DNA of 64,000 nt from Limosilactobacillus oris (GCF_025311495.1 NZ_CP104398.1:434001-498000); one strand, 5' to 3'. Shown: positions 8,070-18,423, counted from the first letter of the stretch. Numbers and translations: made by a program. The notes: generated from the letters alone by a model not told the origin.

Positions 8070-10207
8070 TTAATTATTTTTCCGCCGGGTACCTGCAAGG
8101 CCGAACAAAGCAGCGAGGACCGCTAGCCCAAGAGCAACCAGTCCTGGATTTTCACTCTTTCCGGTCTGGGGCATTCGCTGATGACCAGCCAGCTCATTAT
8201 TAGCAGCTGGTGCAACGGTCATCGGCAGCCCGGTCCGCGTCCCGGACTGAGCTCCGCCTTCACCCGGTCGAGCCGGTTGCCCCGGTTGTTCTGGCCGTGG
8301 AGTTGGCACCGGAGCTGCAACTGGCCGGTAAACCACTGTTCGTTCCACATTTGAACTCACATGGTTGACCGTAAGCGCAACCACCGCCGTGATGTCGGGC
8401 CGGTAGCCGGAAATGGCGGGTGAGACCACGGCCGGGAAGGTTTGTGGTCCAGACCAGGTGGCCGTCACTGCCCCGGTCACCAAATCCCGGTTCCCCGTCT
8501 GCGTAAAGGTGACCTGCTTCTGGTAGTCCGGCCGCAAGTGGTGGCCAGCCGCGTCGACGTAATGAATAGTTTCCGTCACTGTTTACTGCTCACTAACCGG
8601 GGCAGTTCGGTGTGTAAAGTGGGCAATGAAATACTGGTCACCAGCTGGGGCGGTGTCAAAGTTGCCAAAGCTAACTTCGCTCAGCACAGTCCCATCCAGC
8701 CACTGGTCCTTGTTAGCCGGATCATCCCCCACGTAGATACCAGCATAGTCGTACTTACTAAAGTCATAGCTTGTAGGAATTGTAAAGGCAATCGGCTTAT
8801 CACTCTTACCGCTAACGCTCAGGTCCGATAAGCCCGGAATAAAACGGTGGTCAGTATCATCGTAAAAACGCAAATGGGCATTCTCCTGAGCAACCGGCTT
8901 GTAAACCACATACTCAATAAAGTCAGCGTTCGGAAAGTCAAATGGCGCTTCCTGGCCGGCCTGGTGGATTGCCGTCCCCGTCGTTTGCACTTGACCCTCA
9001 GACGTCATTGTCAGCTGCCCGTCAGCCGACTGGACACCCTGATAAGCGGTATACCCGTCAAGTACTGGAAGGTTCAAGACGTTAAACTGTTCATCAGTAT
9101 GGTAGCTGCCGGCTTTCCCCGTTTTGCTGGTGAAAACTACCTGCCGCTTGACATCGGGGATTTTCTCCCCAGACGGCTGCGTCATTGCTTGGCCCTGCTC
9201 ATTAACAAAGTGGATCACCTGGTTAACAAAACCATAGTAGGTCGAGTCGACGTAGGCCCGGCTAACCGGCTTGAGGTCGTTCTTGATATCAATCCAGTAT
9301 CCCCAGTCCGCGTCATACTTCGTTTGCCCCTGACTAACGACCTTCGCGTGCCAGGGATGACTATCCATATATTCACGAACCGCTGTGCTTTGGATTGAGT
9401 AACCACCCAGCCAGTTGCCCGGCTGGTCACCATAGCTAGCCGCCTGCCGGTCTTGCTTGTAGTTCCGAATACCATCCCCGGGCATCAGTGCGACCGGGTC
9501 CGTCGGTTTCCAGGTCAGCAGGGTGACCGGTGAACTCACTATTAGTTGAGCGGAAGCCCGCGTAATCCCCGCTAACAGTAACGTGGTAGGTCGCTTCATC
9601 GGCACCGTTATCCGTGCGTTCCACCTTTACCAAGGGCTTTTGATAAACATACTGTTTCGTCAGGTAAAAGGCGCCGGAATCCGTCAACTGGTCATTCAGC
9701 TTGATAGAATCACTGCTGATTACCGGAACGATAATCTCCTGCAGCTCCCGTTGCAAGTCCGCAACAGGAACGGTTAGGCCCAGGTGGAGGGTAACTGTCC
9801 CCGGATTACCAGTATCCTTATCGCCCGCTGCTTCGGTAATCGTATGATTGATAACCGTAACCCCTTGATCGACCTGGTCGGCGTTAAACTCTTGCTAGTA
9901 CTCGTTGCCGCGGCTAGAGTAGCCGCCAGATTACTAGTAGCGTTCGTCAACGGTTGATGCTGATCATTTGCGGACACCCCACCCCGCTATTTGCCTGGGT
10001 GCCTGCCGGCGTCGGATTAACATCCACCCACACATTGATGGTCATGCCTAGCCAAAAGCTGGTGGATAGCAGGACCGATGCAACCCCGACGCCGGGCTTT
10101 CGCAGCCCGTAGCGTGGATACCGAGCAAGTACCCGTTGGTGATTATTACAAGAAATCATCATCAATCCCCCTATAACTAATTTTGAGACATACTTATAAC
10201 ATTCCAT
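8070..10207 (-). pseudogene. LPXTG-anchored MucBP adhesin, multiply disrupted
   Basis: The fragments together spell a cell-surface protein. The N-terminus has a YSIRK-like signal (YGLRKPGVGVASVLLSTSF), followed by adhesin-type repeats. A MucBP-like domain starts TETIHYVDAAGHHLRPDY, and the C-terminus has the sorting signal MPQTG, a hydrophobic stretch and a TRRKNN tail. The lesions seen are a frameshift near 9950, a TAA near 9928, a TAG near 9898 (NEY-stop-QEFN), a frameshift near 9540, and a TAA at 8583-8585 (VSEQ-stop-TVTETIH). With at least five lesions no anchored product can be made. MucBP proteins normally bind mucus in gut lactobacilli. Confidence 0.88.
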
Positions 10208-10252
10208 TCCATCCCCAATCGCAATATCAAATCATTTAACTGGCCAAGTACT

Positions 10253-10306
10253 AAAAAACAGCGCTACTAGCATCCGGAAATCTCGAATACTGGCAACGCT
10301 GGTTTT
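10253..10306 (-). terminator. Terminator after ffh
   Basis: An imperfect inverted repeat (AAAACCAGCG ... CGCTGTTTT on the minus strand), followed by a T-run, starts 4 bases after the ffh stop codon. Confidence 0.7.
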
Positions 10307-10309
10307 CAT

Positions 10310-11752
10310 TTACTTTTTCCGCATCTTGCGAAGTTTCTTAATCCGCTTGGCCTTGTCCTTTTTCATCTTCCGGGCCAGCCGGTTCATCGCCATCTGCCCC
10401 ATCTTGCCACCGGGCATCTGGCCGCCGAAGAGGTTTTGCATCCCACTCATGTTACCATTCGTGACCTGCTTCATCATCTTCCGCATCTGGTTAAACTGCT
10501 TGATCATCCGGTTGACCTCGACTATTGGCCGACCAGCACCAGCAGCTAGCCGGCGCCGACGACTGGGGTTCATCAGGTCCGGATTTTCCCGTTCCTCAGG
10601 GGTCATTGAGAGAACAATCGCCTTGATGTGGGCAAACTGCTTGGGATCAATGTTGATGTTCTTGAGTGCCGGATTGTTCGCCATCCCCGGCATCATCTTG
10701 AGGATGTTTTCCAGCGGCCCCATCTTGGTGACCTGGTCCATCTGGGCAAGAAAGTCGTTGTAGTCAAACGTATTTTCCCGCATCTTGTCCATCGTTTCCT
10801 GGGCCTGTTCTTCATCGAAGTTCTTCTGGGCCTTCTCAATCAGGGTCATCATGTCCCCCATGCCGAGAATCCGTGAAGCCATCCGGTCCGGGTGGAAGAC
10901 GTCCAAGTCCGCCATCTTTTCCCCTTCACCGACAAACTTGATTGGCTTGCCAGTGACGGCCCGGATTGACATGGCAGCCCCACCACGGGTGTCACCATCG
11001 AGCTTGGTTAGGATAACCCCGGTAATGTCGAGTTTGTCGTCAAAACCCTGGGCGGTGTTGACGGCGTTCTGCCCGGTCATCGAGTCGATTACCAGCAGGA
11101 TTTCGTCCGGGTTAACCAGCTCCTTGATGTTCGCCAGTTCGTCCATCAGCTGCTCGTCAATCTGGAGCCGGCCGGCGGTATCAATGATGACGTAATCATT
11201 GTGATTTTGCTTGGCCACTTCCATCCCCTTGCGGACAATTTCCACGGGGTCAACGTCGGTCCCCTTCTCAAAGACCGGGACGTCGATTTGGTCAGCGACC
11301 TGTTGCAGCTGGGTGATGGCAGCTGGCCGGTAAACGTCGGCCGCGATAAACATCGGGCGGGCGTGGTCTTCATTCTTCAGCCGCAGCGCCAATTTGCCGG
11401 CGGTGGTCGTCTTACCAGCCCCCTGGAGCCCAACCATCATGATAACGGTCGGGATATGGGCGGCCTTGTTCAGCGGTACCGCCTCTTCCCCCATCAGCTT
11501 TGTCAGTTCGTCGTTCACGATCTTAACGATTTGCTGGGCCGAGTTCAAGCCCTTAAGGACCTCCGCACCGGCGGCCTTTTCTCGCACGGTCTTCACGAAA
11601 TCCTTGACGACGGTAAAGTTAACGTCGGCTTCCAGCAGGGCCAGGCGGATTTCCCGCATTGTTTCCCGCAGGTCGGCTTCCGTCACTTTCGGTTTGCGCC
11701 GAAGTTTTTCCATCGCCTTTTGCAGGCGTTCCGTCAATCCTTCAAATGCCAT
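10310..11752 (-). CDS. ffh: Signal recognition particle GTPase Ffh (SRP54)
   Basis: The 480-aa protein has the N-domain helices (residues 1-90), then a G domain with the P-loop GLQGAGKTTTAGKLA (about 108), DTAGR (about 190) and TKLDGDTRGGAA (about 248). A Met-rich M domain holds the SRP-RNA site PSRRRRLAAGAGRP (about 398) and the GNMSGMQNLFGGQMPGGKM flexible tail. Ffh binds signal sequences on the ribosome and docks with FtsY at the membrane. It directly follows ylxM (the ATG is adjacent to the ylxM stop) and ends the smc-ftsY-ylxM-ffh run. Confidence 0.97.
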   Translation of the reverse strand: MAFEGLTERLQKAMEKLRRKPKVTEADLRETMREIRLALLEADVNFTVVKDFVKTVREKAAGAEVLKGLNSAQQIVKIVNDELTKLMGEEAVPLNKAAHIPTVIMMVGLQGAGKTTTAGKLALRLKNEDHARPMFIAADVYRPAAITQLQQVADQIDVPVFEKGTDVDPVEIVRKGMEVAKQNHNDYVIIDTAGRLQIDEQLMDELANIKELVNPDEILLVIDSMTGQNAVNTAQGFDDKLDITGVILTKLDGDTRGGAAMSIRAVTGKPIKFVGEGEKMADLDVFHPDRMASRILGMGDMMTLIEKAQKNFDEEQAQETMDKMRENTFDYNDFLAQMDQVTKMGPLENILKMMPGMANNPALKNINIDPKQFAHIKAIVLSMTPEERENPDLMNPSRRRRLAAGAGRPIVEVNRMIKQFNQMRKMMKQVTNGNMSGMQNLFGGQMPGGKMGQMAMNRLARKMKKDKAKRIKKLRKMRKK

Positions 11753-12094
11753 TTATTCTTCCTCCAAACTCTCTAAGTGGTTGACCAATTCATTGAGCTG
11801 GTCATCATCTGGGTAATGGCTGCGCACGTACTGCTGAATCTCGTCAGCCTGGCGGTTGCGAGCTTGAAATTCAGCATAAAGGTGCAGTTTTTGCTCGTAG
11901 TCTTCCAGAATACTTTCCGTCCGTTTGATATTATCATACACTGCTTGCCGACTGACGTGAAAGTTTTCCGCAATCTCGCCCAGCGAATAGTCATCCCCGT
12001 AGTACAGCTCTAAGTAGTCATTTTGTTTTTTAGTCAGTAGTGGTTGGTAGAACTCAAATAAGGAGTTGATCCGGTAATTTTTTTCGATTTCCAT
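11753..12094 (-). CDS. ylxM: YlxM-family helix-turn-helix SRP-associated protein
   Basis: The 113-aa UPF0122 protein has a sigma-70 region-4-like HTH ([21 protein letters not shown], residues about 29-49) and an acidic helical C-terminus. In streptococci YlxM binds the SRP RNA and tunes Ffh GTPase activity; its position between ftsY and ffh fits that role. RBS GGAGCGTCGCG precedes the ATG. Confidence 0.93.
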   Translation of the reverse strand: MEIEKNYRINSLFEFYQPLLTKKQNDYLELYYGDDYSLGEIAENFHVSRQAVYDNIKRTESILEDYEQKLHLYAEFQARNRQADEIQQYVRSHYPDDDQLNELVNHLESLEEE

Positions 12095-12104
12095 CGCGAC
12101 GCTC

Positions 12105-13493
12105 CTAATCGACTTCGACTAGGCCCTTGAAGAGGCCGTAAACAAAGTCGCTGGCGTTAAACTTCTGCAGATCGTCCACCTTTTCACCTAGACCGACATA
12201 CTTGACTGGCAGGTGAAGTTCGTTCCTGATTGCGAGAACAATCCCCCCGCGGGCGGTCCCATCAAGCTTTGTCAGGACAATTCCAGTAACGTCGGTACTC
12301 TGCTTAAAGAGCTTGGCCTGGTTGAGGGCGTTCTGGCCGGTCGTCGCGTCGAGGACCAGTAAGACCTCATGCGGTGCGTCGGGAATCTCCCGGGTCAGGA
12401 TCCGCTTCATCTTCGCCAGCTCGTTCATTAGGTTGACCTTATTCTGCAACCGGCCGGCGGTGTCGACGAAGAGGACGTCATAGTCTTCCCGCTTTGCCTT
12501 TTGAACCGCGTCAAAAACGACGGCCGCTGGGTCACCATTTTCGGGACCCGTCACAATATCGACGCCGTCCCGCTGGGCCCAAACGTCTAACTGTTCAGTG
12601 GCCCCAGCCCGGAAGGTATCGGCTGCCGCCAGCAGGACTTTCTTACCCTGCCGCTTAAAGAGGGCCGCCATTTTCCCAATGGTAGTTGTCTTCCCGGCAC
12701 CATTAACCCCGACGAACATGATAACGGTTGGGCCTTCCGCGGCCATCCGCAGGTCAGGATTTTCACCCTGGCCCGCTTCTTCGTAGAGGTCGACCATCTT
12801 TTCGATGATGACGTTGGAAACCTCCTGCTTGCTCTTGGCATTTTCAAGTTTAACTTCTTTCCGCAGGCTGTCACTGAGCTTCATCGCCATGTCATAGCCA
12901 ACGTCTGACTCAATCAGCATATCTTCAAGGTCGTCAAAGAAGTCCTCATCAACGTGGCGGAAGTTCGCCAGAAAGCGGTTCAAGCGGGTACCAAACCCCG
13001 TCCGCGACTTTTCCAGGCCCCGGTCATACTTTTTCTCTTGCTGGTCTTCATTTAGTGCGGTGGTTGTTGACTTTTCGCCACTTGGTGCTTGTCCGGCTGT
13101 CTCATCTGGCATTTCTGAGGATGGTACCGCTGGAGAAACACTAGCCGCCATCGTCGTTGACTGGTTGGCAGCATCCTTACTCAAGCTAGCTGCCGCACTA
13201 GCACTCTCAAGGTCGCTCGTACTAGCTGACAACGATGACTGACTAAGTGGGGCCGCCGATTGGCTTACGCTAGTGCTTAGAATGCTGCTGGTCGACTGGG
13301 AGACCGAACTTGACCGTTCTGTGCTGGCACTTGCCACACCGGTCTGGTGGCTGCCACTGCCACTAGCGGAAACACTATCCGCCCCCGTCGTCGATGTGCT
13401 GGCCGACGACGCGGTCGTCAACGATGTGGAAGCTACGTGGTCACTCGCCGGTGTTTCCTTTTTGTGGCGGCGGAAAATATCAAATAATCCCAT
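12105..13493 (-). CDS. ftsY: SRP receptor FtsY with a long Ser/Thr/Ala-rich linker
   Basis: The 462-aa protein starts with a short basic segment ([13 protein letters not shown]), then a low-complexity linker at about residues 14-148 made mostly of Ser, Thr and Ala. The NG domain follows, with [13 protein letters not shown] (P-loop), [29 protein letters not shown] and [11 protein letters not shown]. The GTPase part is intact and should receive Ffh-ribosome complexes at the membrane. The linker replaces the acidic A domain usual in other bacteria. It lies 11 bases after smc and 10 before ylxM. Confidence 0.96.
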   Translation of the reverse strand: MGLFDIFRRHKKETPASDHVASTSLTTASSASTSTTGADSVSASGSGSHQTGVASASTERSSSVSQSTSSILSTSVSQSAAPLSQSSLSASTSDLESASAAASLSKDAANQSTTMAASVSPAVPSSEMPDETAGQAPSGEKSTTTALNEDQQEKKYDRGLEKSRTGFGTRLNRFLANFRHVDEDFFDDLEDMLIESDVGYDMAMKLSDSLRKEVKLENAKSKQEVSNVIIEKMVDLYEEAGQGENPDLRMAAEGPTVIMFVGVNGAGKTTTIGKMAALFKRQGKKVLLAAADTFRAGATEQLDVWAQRDGVDIVTGPENGDPAAVVFDAVQKAKREDYDVLFVDTAGRLQNKVNLMNELAKMKRILTREIPDAPHEVLLVLDATTGQNALNQAKLFKQSTDVTGIVLTKLDGTARGGIVLAIRNELHLPVKYVGLGEKVDDLQKFNASDFVYGLFKGLVEVD

Positions 13494-13504
13494 TCTGATT
13501 CCTC

Positions 13505-16500
13505 CTACTCTTCTTGGTCATTTAGGGTATCAATCACGTCTACGGAAACCATCTTCGACACCCCTGATTCTTGCATTGTCACCCCGTAGAGGACGTCCAC
13601 CCCCATCATGGTCCCCTTCCGGTGGGTAATTACGATAAACTGTGGTCCTTCTTTGCCAAAGCGTTGCAGGTAGTTAGCAAAGCGTTGGACATTAACTTCG
13701 TCCAGCGCTGCCTCCGGTTCATCCAGGATGGCAAAGGGGACGGGACGAACCTTTAAGATGGCAAATAGTAAGGTAATAGCCGTGAGGGCCCGTTCACCAC
13801 CAGACAAGAGGTTCAAATGCCGGTTCTTCTTTCCCGGCGGCTGGGCCATAATATCGACCCCAGTCGTCAAGAGGTCATGCGGATCGGTTAATTCCAGCTT
13901 GGCCCGCCCGCCAGCAAAAATCTGCCGGAAGGTTTCGTTGAAGGCAGCCGAGACCTCCTTGAAGGTGGCCATAAAGCGTTGCTTGACCTCACCATCCATC
14001 TCGTCCATCGTCTGCTGGAGTTGGGTCCGTGATTCCAAGAGGTCTTGCTGCTGGCCTTTTAGAAAGTCATAACGCTCCTTGACCCGGTCATACTCTTCAA
14101 TTGCGCTGACGTTGATTGTGCCTAATTCATTGAGGCCCCGTTGCAGGAGCTTTAGCTGCCGGGCCAGGTCAGCATCACTGATTTGCTGGTCAGCCTTTTG
14201 CCGGGCGGCAGCAATCGTCAATGAGTGGTGGTCCCGTAGCTGGTTTTGCAACTGGTCCAACTGGCCTTCACACCGGATGCGTTGTTCATTCAGGGTATTC
14301 AAGTTATCGAGGGCGGCCCGCTCAAGGCTCATCAGCCGTTCCTGATTGCTTTCAGCGGCGTTCAACTGGTCAGCTAAAGCTGTCAGCTGATCATCGGCCG
14401 CTGCCAACTGTTGACGATAACCCGCCAATGCTTCCTGAGCCGTCGACAGTGCCGTCGCGGTATCCTCACCGTGAGTTCCCTGCTGCCAGTAACGTTCTTC
14501 CAGCTGGTGAAGCTGTTGCCCCAGGTCAGCGTCGGCCGATTTCAATTGAACTAGTTGCTGGTCGAGAGCAGCGGCCTGGCGTTGATACTGCTGCTGCCGC
14601 TCCTTAGCAACTGCTAACCACTGCTGAAGTTCGTGGACCTGGTCATTTTGCGCGTCTGCGTTGTGCCGTAACTCAGTAATTTGCTGATTAACCTCTTCAG
14701 TTTGCTTCTTGACCGTTGCCAATTGAGCATCAATCTGCTGCTGGGCCGCGGAGTTCGTCTGGAGCTGATCCTGATAAGAGCTGTGACGGGCGGTCTGTTC
14801 ATCGGTCTGGTATTGAAGAGTCGCCACCCGCTGGCTTGTCGTTTTGGCCTGGTCAGCCAGGCGGTTAAGGGCCGTCTCTGCCGTCCGTAGTTCGTCCGCT
14901 TGCTCCTGGGCCGCTGCTTGCAGGTCAGCCAATTTGGCCTGCCCCTGCTGCTGGGACGCCTGTAGCTTTGCAACCGTTGCTTCAGCCTGCTTGGCATTTT
15001 GTTGCTGGTCAGCCAGGAGGTTCGCCAGTTGCTGCCCGGTCTGCTTTTGCGTCAAAACTCCAGCACGCTGATGGCGATTAGCCCCTCCAGTCATCGCTCC
15101 GCTGGCGTTAATTAATTGACCATCAAGGGTTACCACCCGGACCTGGTGGTGGCCAGCCCGGGCAATGGCCGTCGCATTATCCAAGTTATCAACGACCACA
15201 GTGCTGCCCAGCAGGTAGTCAATAATTAGCTGGTAGCGCTGGTCATACTGGACCAAGTCGGTAGCCCGGCCAACGTAGCCCGGCATCCCCTCTAGGGTCG
15301 GCCAAATCGACAGCGTCCGCCGAGGACGGAGGGTATCCAGAGGAAGAATCGTTACCCGACCGGCCCGTTGCCGCGTTAAGAAGCGAATAATTTCTTTCCC
15401 GGTGTCCTGTCGATCTACGACCAGTTGCTGGAGTTGCCCGCCGAGGACGGTTTCAATCGCCGTCGTAACGTTGGCTGGAGTCGTAATCAGCTCCCCGACT
15501 GCCCCCGCAAGCCCCGCAAACTGCTGCCGGTTGCGCAGGACACTTTGGACACCGTGATAGTAGCCGTCGTAGTCATCCTCACGTGTCCGGAAGTCCTTGA
15601 TCCGAGCCGCGGTTGAATGAGCATCCCCCAGCAGCTGGTACCACTTTCGCTGCTGTTCCTGGTAACGGTTGGTCAATTGTTCCAGCTGCTCTTGGACACC
15701 AGAGAGTTCATGGTTAGTTGCCGCCAGGCGGTCCCGTTGCTGAGCCACTTCCTGCTGCTTAGTAGTTAATTCCCGCTGTTGGGCAGTCTGTTGCTCTTTC
15801 AACGCCGCCAGTTCGGCATCGCTTTCCTTTTGGACGTTTAGCGCCTGCCGGTGGTTTTCCTGGAGGTAGTTGGCCTGGTTGTGCAGGGTCGTCTGCTGCT
15901 GGAGAAGTTCAATCTGCTGGTTACGCAGTTCTTCTAGCCGGGCTTGCAACTGCTGTAACCGTTCACTAGCTGTTTGCTGTTCAGCCGCTTGGAGCTGTTT
16001 CTTGTGGTCCGCCATCGTTTGCTCGTGAACAGTCAAATTCTGCTTGACCGCGGCTAATTGCTTTTGTACTTGCTCTTGTTCCTGCTGGTTAGCACTAATT
16101 TGTTCACTCAGCCGGTGCTGCTCCTGCTCTTGCTGCTGGCGCTTGACCGTCGAAATCGACTGCTGGTTCTGATAATCAGCAATCAGCTGGGTTTTGCGCA
16201 GAATCGACTGGTTCGCGGCATCCTTGTCCCGTTGAAGGGCCGTCCGCTGCTGCTTGTATTTTTCTAATTCAGTATCAGCGGCCGCGGTCTTTTTACGGTA
16301 CTGGTCGACCAGCTGCCGCGAGTCAGCCAGTTTGCTCTGCAGCCGTTGCAGCTGGTCATGCTGCTGATCATAATTGCGAACCAATTGGGTCTGATCCAGG
16401 CGGTCAAACTGTTCCTTTTGTTCCAGATAATCCTTTGCCAGCGCGCTTTGATCAGCTAACGGTTCTAACTGACTAGCTAATTCGCTGACAATATCGTTGA

Positions 16501-17071
16501 CCCGGTTAAGGTTGTCCATCGTCTGTCCAAGCCGTCGTTCCGCCGTTTGCTTATTTTTACGGTACTTAGCGACGCCGGCTACCGTTTCGATAATGGCCCG
16601 GCGGTCTTCCGGCTTCCCATTGAAGATTGCTTCAATTCGTCCCTGGGAAATAATTGAGAATGACTCCCGGCCCAGTCCAGAATCGATGAAAAGGTCGACA
16701 ATGTCTTTCAAGCGCACTTTATTACCATTGAGCAGGTATTCACTATCCCCATTGCGGAACAACTTCCGAGTAATGGTTAGTTCGTTAAAATCACTGGCAA
16801 GATAGTGGTCACTATTATCAAAGGTAATTGAGACCAGGGCCCGGTTTAGCGGTGCCCGGTTAGCGGCCCCGTTAAAGATTACGTCCACCATCTTATCTCC
16901 CCGCAGGTGCCGGGCAGACTGTTCACCCATTACCCACCGGATAGCTTCGATGATGTTGCTCTTCCCACTCCCGTTTGGACCAACGATTCCGGTCATCCCC
17001 TCCTCAAACTTGATCGTTGTCTTGTTGGCGAATGACTTAAAGCCGTCAATTGTTAATGACAATAATTGCAT
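13505..17071 (-). CDS. smc: Chromosome segregation ATPase SMC
   Basis: At 1,188 aa this is a full-length SMC. The N-terminal head has GPNGSGKSNIIEAIRWVMG (Walker A, about residue 32). Two Gln-rich coiled-coil arms flank a hinge at about 500-670 (GLAGAVGELITTP, SGAMTGGANRHQ). The C-terminal head has the signature LLSGGERALTAITLLFA and Walker B PFAILDEPEAALDEVN. SMC dimers with ScpA/ScpB extrude DNA loops and separate the chromosomes. The gene begins 17 bases after rnc, as in other Bacilli. Confidence 0.97.
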   Translation of the reverse strand: MQLLSLTIDGFKSFANKTTIKFEEGMTGIVGPNGSGKSNIIEAIRWVMGEQSARHLRGDKMVDVIFNGAANRAPLNRALVSITFDNSDHYLASDFNELTITRKLFRNGDSEYLLNGNKVRLKDIVDLFIDSGLGRESFSIISQGRIEAIFNGKPEDRRAIIETVAGVAKYRKNKQTAERRLGQTMDNLNRVNDIVSELASQLEPLADQSALAKDYLEQKEQFDRLDQTQLVRNYDQQHDQLQRLQSKLADSRQLVDQYRKKTAAADTELEKYKQQRTALQRDKDAANQSILRKTQLIADYQNQQSISTVKRQQQEQEQHRLSEQISANQQEQEQVQKQLAAVKQNLTVHEQTMADHKKQLQAAEQQTASERLQQLQARLEELRNQQIELLQQQTTLHNQANYLQENHRQALNVQKESDAELAALKEQQTAQQRELTTKQQEVAQQRDRLAATNHELSGVQEQLEQLTNRYQEQQRKWYQLLGDAHSTAARIKDFRTREDDYDGYYHGVQSVLRNRQQFAGLAGAVGELITTPANVTTAIETVLGGQLQQLVVDRQDTGKEIIRFLTRQRAGRVTILPLDTLRPRRTLSIWPTLEGMPGYVGRATDLVQYDQRYQLIIDYLLGSTVVVDNLDNATAIARAGHHQVRVVTLDGQLINASGAMTGGANRHQRAGVLTQKQTGQQLANLLADQQQNAKQAEATVAKLQASQQQGQAKLADLQAAAQEQADELRTAETALNRLADQAKTTSQRVATLQYQTDEQTARHSSYQDQLQTNSAAQQQIDAQLATVKKQTEEVNQQITELRHNADAQNDQVHELQQWLAVAKERQQQYQRQAAALDQQLVQLKSADADLGQQLHQLEERYWQQGTHGEDTATALSTAQEALAGYRQQLAAADDQLTALADQLNAAESNQERLMSLERAALDNLNTLNEQRIRCEGQLDQLQNQLRDHHSLTIAAARQKADQQISDADLARQLKLLQRGLNELGTINVSAIEEYDRVKERYDFLKGQQQDLLESRTQLQQTMDEMDGEVKQRFMATFKEVSAAFNETFRQIFAGGRAKLELTDPHDLLTTGVDIMAQPPGKKNRHLNLLSGGERALTAITLLFAILKVRPVPFAILDEPEAALDEVNVQRFANYLQRFGKEGPQFIVITHRKGTMMGVDVLYGVTMQESGVSKMVSVDVIDTLNDQEE

Positions 17072-17088
17072 ACTAACCTACTCTCACG

Positions 17089-17787
17089 TTACTTCTTTGC
17101 TCGTAATTTCTTTAGAGCACGCTGGGCTGCCTGCATCTCAGCCTGCTTTTTCGATGACCCTTGACCATCCGCAATGACCTGACCATTGGCTGCCACGTCA
17201 ACATGGAAGGCGGGGTTGTTTTCAGTCCCACTCTCTTCAAGGAGGTGGTACTCGATCAAAACATCGCCATCCCGCTGAAGGAACTCTTGCAGGCTGGTTT
17301 TAGCATCAACAGCGTGGTCGAACCAGCCCATGTCCAGCTTCGGGAAGATGACCCGGCGGACAAACTTTTCAACTGCCGGCCGCCCTTGGTCAAGGTAGAG
17401 GGCCCCCACAAAGGATTCAAAAATATCACAGAGCAGTCCCGGCCGCTGGCGAGCACCCGCGAGTTCCTCCCCGTGACCCAGCCGGATGTACTGGTCAAAA
17501 TGACACTCCTTGGCGAACTTAGAAAAGCTATCCTCGCACACCATGGCAGCCCTCAGGCGGGTCAGCTTACCCTGGGGCAACTCTGGATAGCATTTATAAA
17601 TATATTCTGAAACAATCAGTTCCAACACGGCATCGCCAAGGAATTCGATTCGCTCGTAAAACTTCAAATTCTGATGAGGGTGCTCGTTGACGTATGAAGC
17701 CTGAGTAAAGGCCTCAGCTAACAAGCGCGGGTCAGAAAAATGAATATCAAATTCCTTGGCCAAGTAGTCTTGTAGTTCTTCGATCAT
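17089..17787 (-). CDS. rnc: Ribonuclease III
   Basis: The 232-aa enzyme has the catalytic signature ERIEFLGDAVLELIV (residues about 45-59), the second acidic cluster DIFESFVGALYLDQG (about 122-136) and a C-terminal dsRNA-binding domain (from about 160, GQGSSKKQAEMQAAQRAL). It processes 30S rRNA precursor and other double-stranded RNA, including sense-antisense hybrids. The start ATG 17787 follows GAAAGGAATC. It is the first gene of the rnc-smc-ftsY-ylxM-ffh run. Confidence 0.97.
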   Translation of the reverse strand: MIEELQDYLAKEFDIHFSDPRLLAEAFTQASYVNEHPHQNLKFYERIEFLGDAVLELIVSEYIYKCYPELPQGKLTRLRAAMVCEDSFSKFAKECHFDQYIRLGHGEELAGARQRPGLLCDIFESFVGALYLDQGRPAVEKFVRRVIFPKLDMGWFDHAVDAKTSLQEFLQRDGDVLIEYHLLEESGTENNPAFHVDVAANGQVIADGQGSSKKQAEMQAAQRALKKLRAKK

Positions 17788-17887
17788 GTTTAGATTCCTT
17801 TCTTCTTATCTATAAAAATTACATTCTTTCCTATTATACTAAACAAGTTCGCCCTGCGCAGGCTTTTCGCGATTTAAAAAGAAAAAA

Positions 17888-17965
17888 GCCCCACCATGCG
17901 GAGAAGAGAAACCGGTCCAACTTGGTTGAGTACCCGTTCCTGATGTTTGCCGTTTACCGCGGGGC
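17888..17965 (-). ncRNA. Candidate structured RNA or long terminator between acpP and rnc
   Basis: On the minus strand GCCCCGC (17965-17959) pairs with GTGGGGC (17894-17888), which is followed by TTTTTTCTTTTT. The roughly 65 nt between them hold a smaller CAAC/GTTG hairpin. The 330-base gap between acpP and rnc has no credible protein gene. It could be a small RNA ending in its own terminator, an attenuator in the rnc leader, or just a terminator. I recognise no known RNA family. Confidence 0.35.
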
Positions 17966-18035
17966 TTGTCGGGAGAGTCCTTTACTGGCCGACCAGCGGG
18001 CAAACTTACAGCCAGCGCCGTGGCATTCTTACCTT

Positions 18036-18072
18036 TAAAATAGGAAAGAGGCTGGAGTTAATTCCCCGCCTC
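18036..18072 (-). terminator. Terminator after acpP
   Basis: GAGGCGGGG ... CTCCAGCCTC on the minus strand is followed by TTTCCTATTTT, about 57 bases after the acpP stop. It belongs to the recurring GAGGCTG-type hairpins of this window. Confidence 0.75.
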
Positions 18073-18128
18073 AACTATTACATAGATAAAATGCTTCAAC
18101 ACAGCAGCTGGCAAATTGGCCACCTAAC

Positions 18129-18386
18129 TTAGTCAGCGGTGTGCTGGTCGATGTAGTCCACCACTTCACCGATTGTACTGAGCTTTTCTGCTTCGTCATC
18201 GGCAATTTCCGCGTTGAAAGTATCTTCTAGTTCCAGAACAAATTCAACAAAATCAATCGAATCGGCATCCAGGTCGGCCTTGAGATTCAAATCATCGGTA
18301 ATCTTAGCCCGGTCAATATCGAAGTGGTCTGCCACGATTTCAGAAACCTTATTAAAAATTTGTGTACGCTTATCATTTTCAGCCAT
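18129..18386 (-). CDS. acpP: Acyl carrier protein
   Basis: The 85-aa acidic protein has the phosphopantetheine attachment motif DADSIDFVEFVLELED with Ser43; the usual DSLD reads DSID here. The start at ATG 18386 is set by GTGAGG upstream. ACP carries growing acyl chains in fatty-acid synthesis and feeds PlsX, whose gene lies 37 bases upstream in the same direction. Many lactobacilli have a second ACP in the fab cluster; this one follows plsX as in other Firmicutes. Confidence 0.93.
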   Translation of the reverse strand: MAENDKRTQIFNKVSEIVADHFDIDRAKITDDLNLKADLDADSIDFVEFVLELEDTFNAEIADDEAEKLSTIGEVVDYIDQHTAD

Positions 18387-18423
18387 GGTAAATAACCTCA
18401 CTTTATTAAATCCGAATCCTATT

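Noticed and set aside
8586-9605. An intact 340-aa gene from ATG 9605
   Set aside because: Its first residues come from the wrong frame before the 9540 frameshift, and it has no RBS or signal peptide; it is part of the adhesin pseudogene.
17947-18132. Plus-strand ORF between rnc and acpP
   Set aside because: No RBS, no recognisable motif, and it runs across the acpP terminator.
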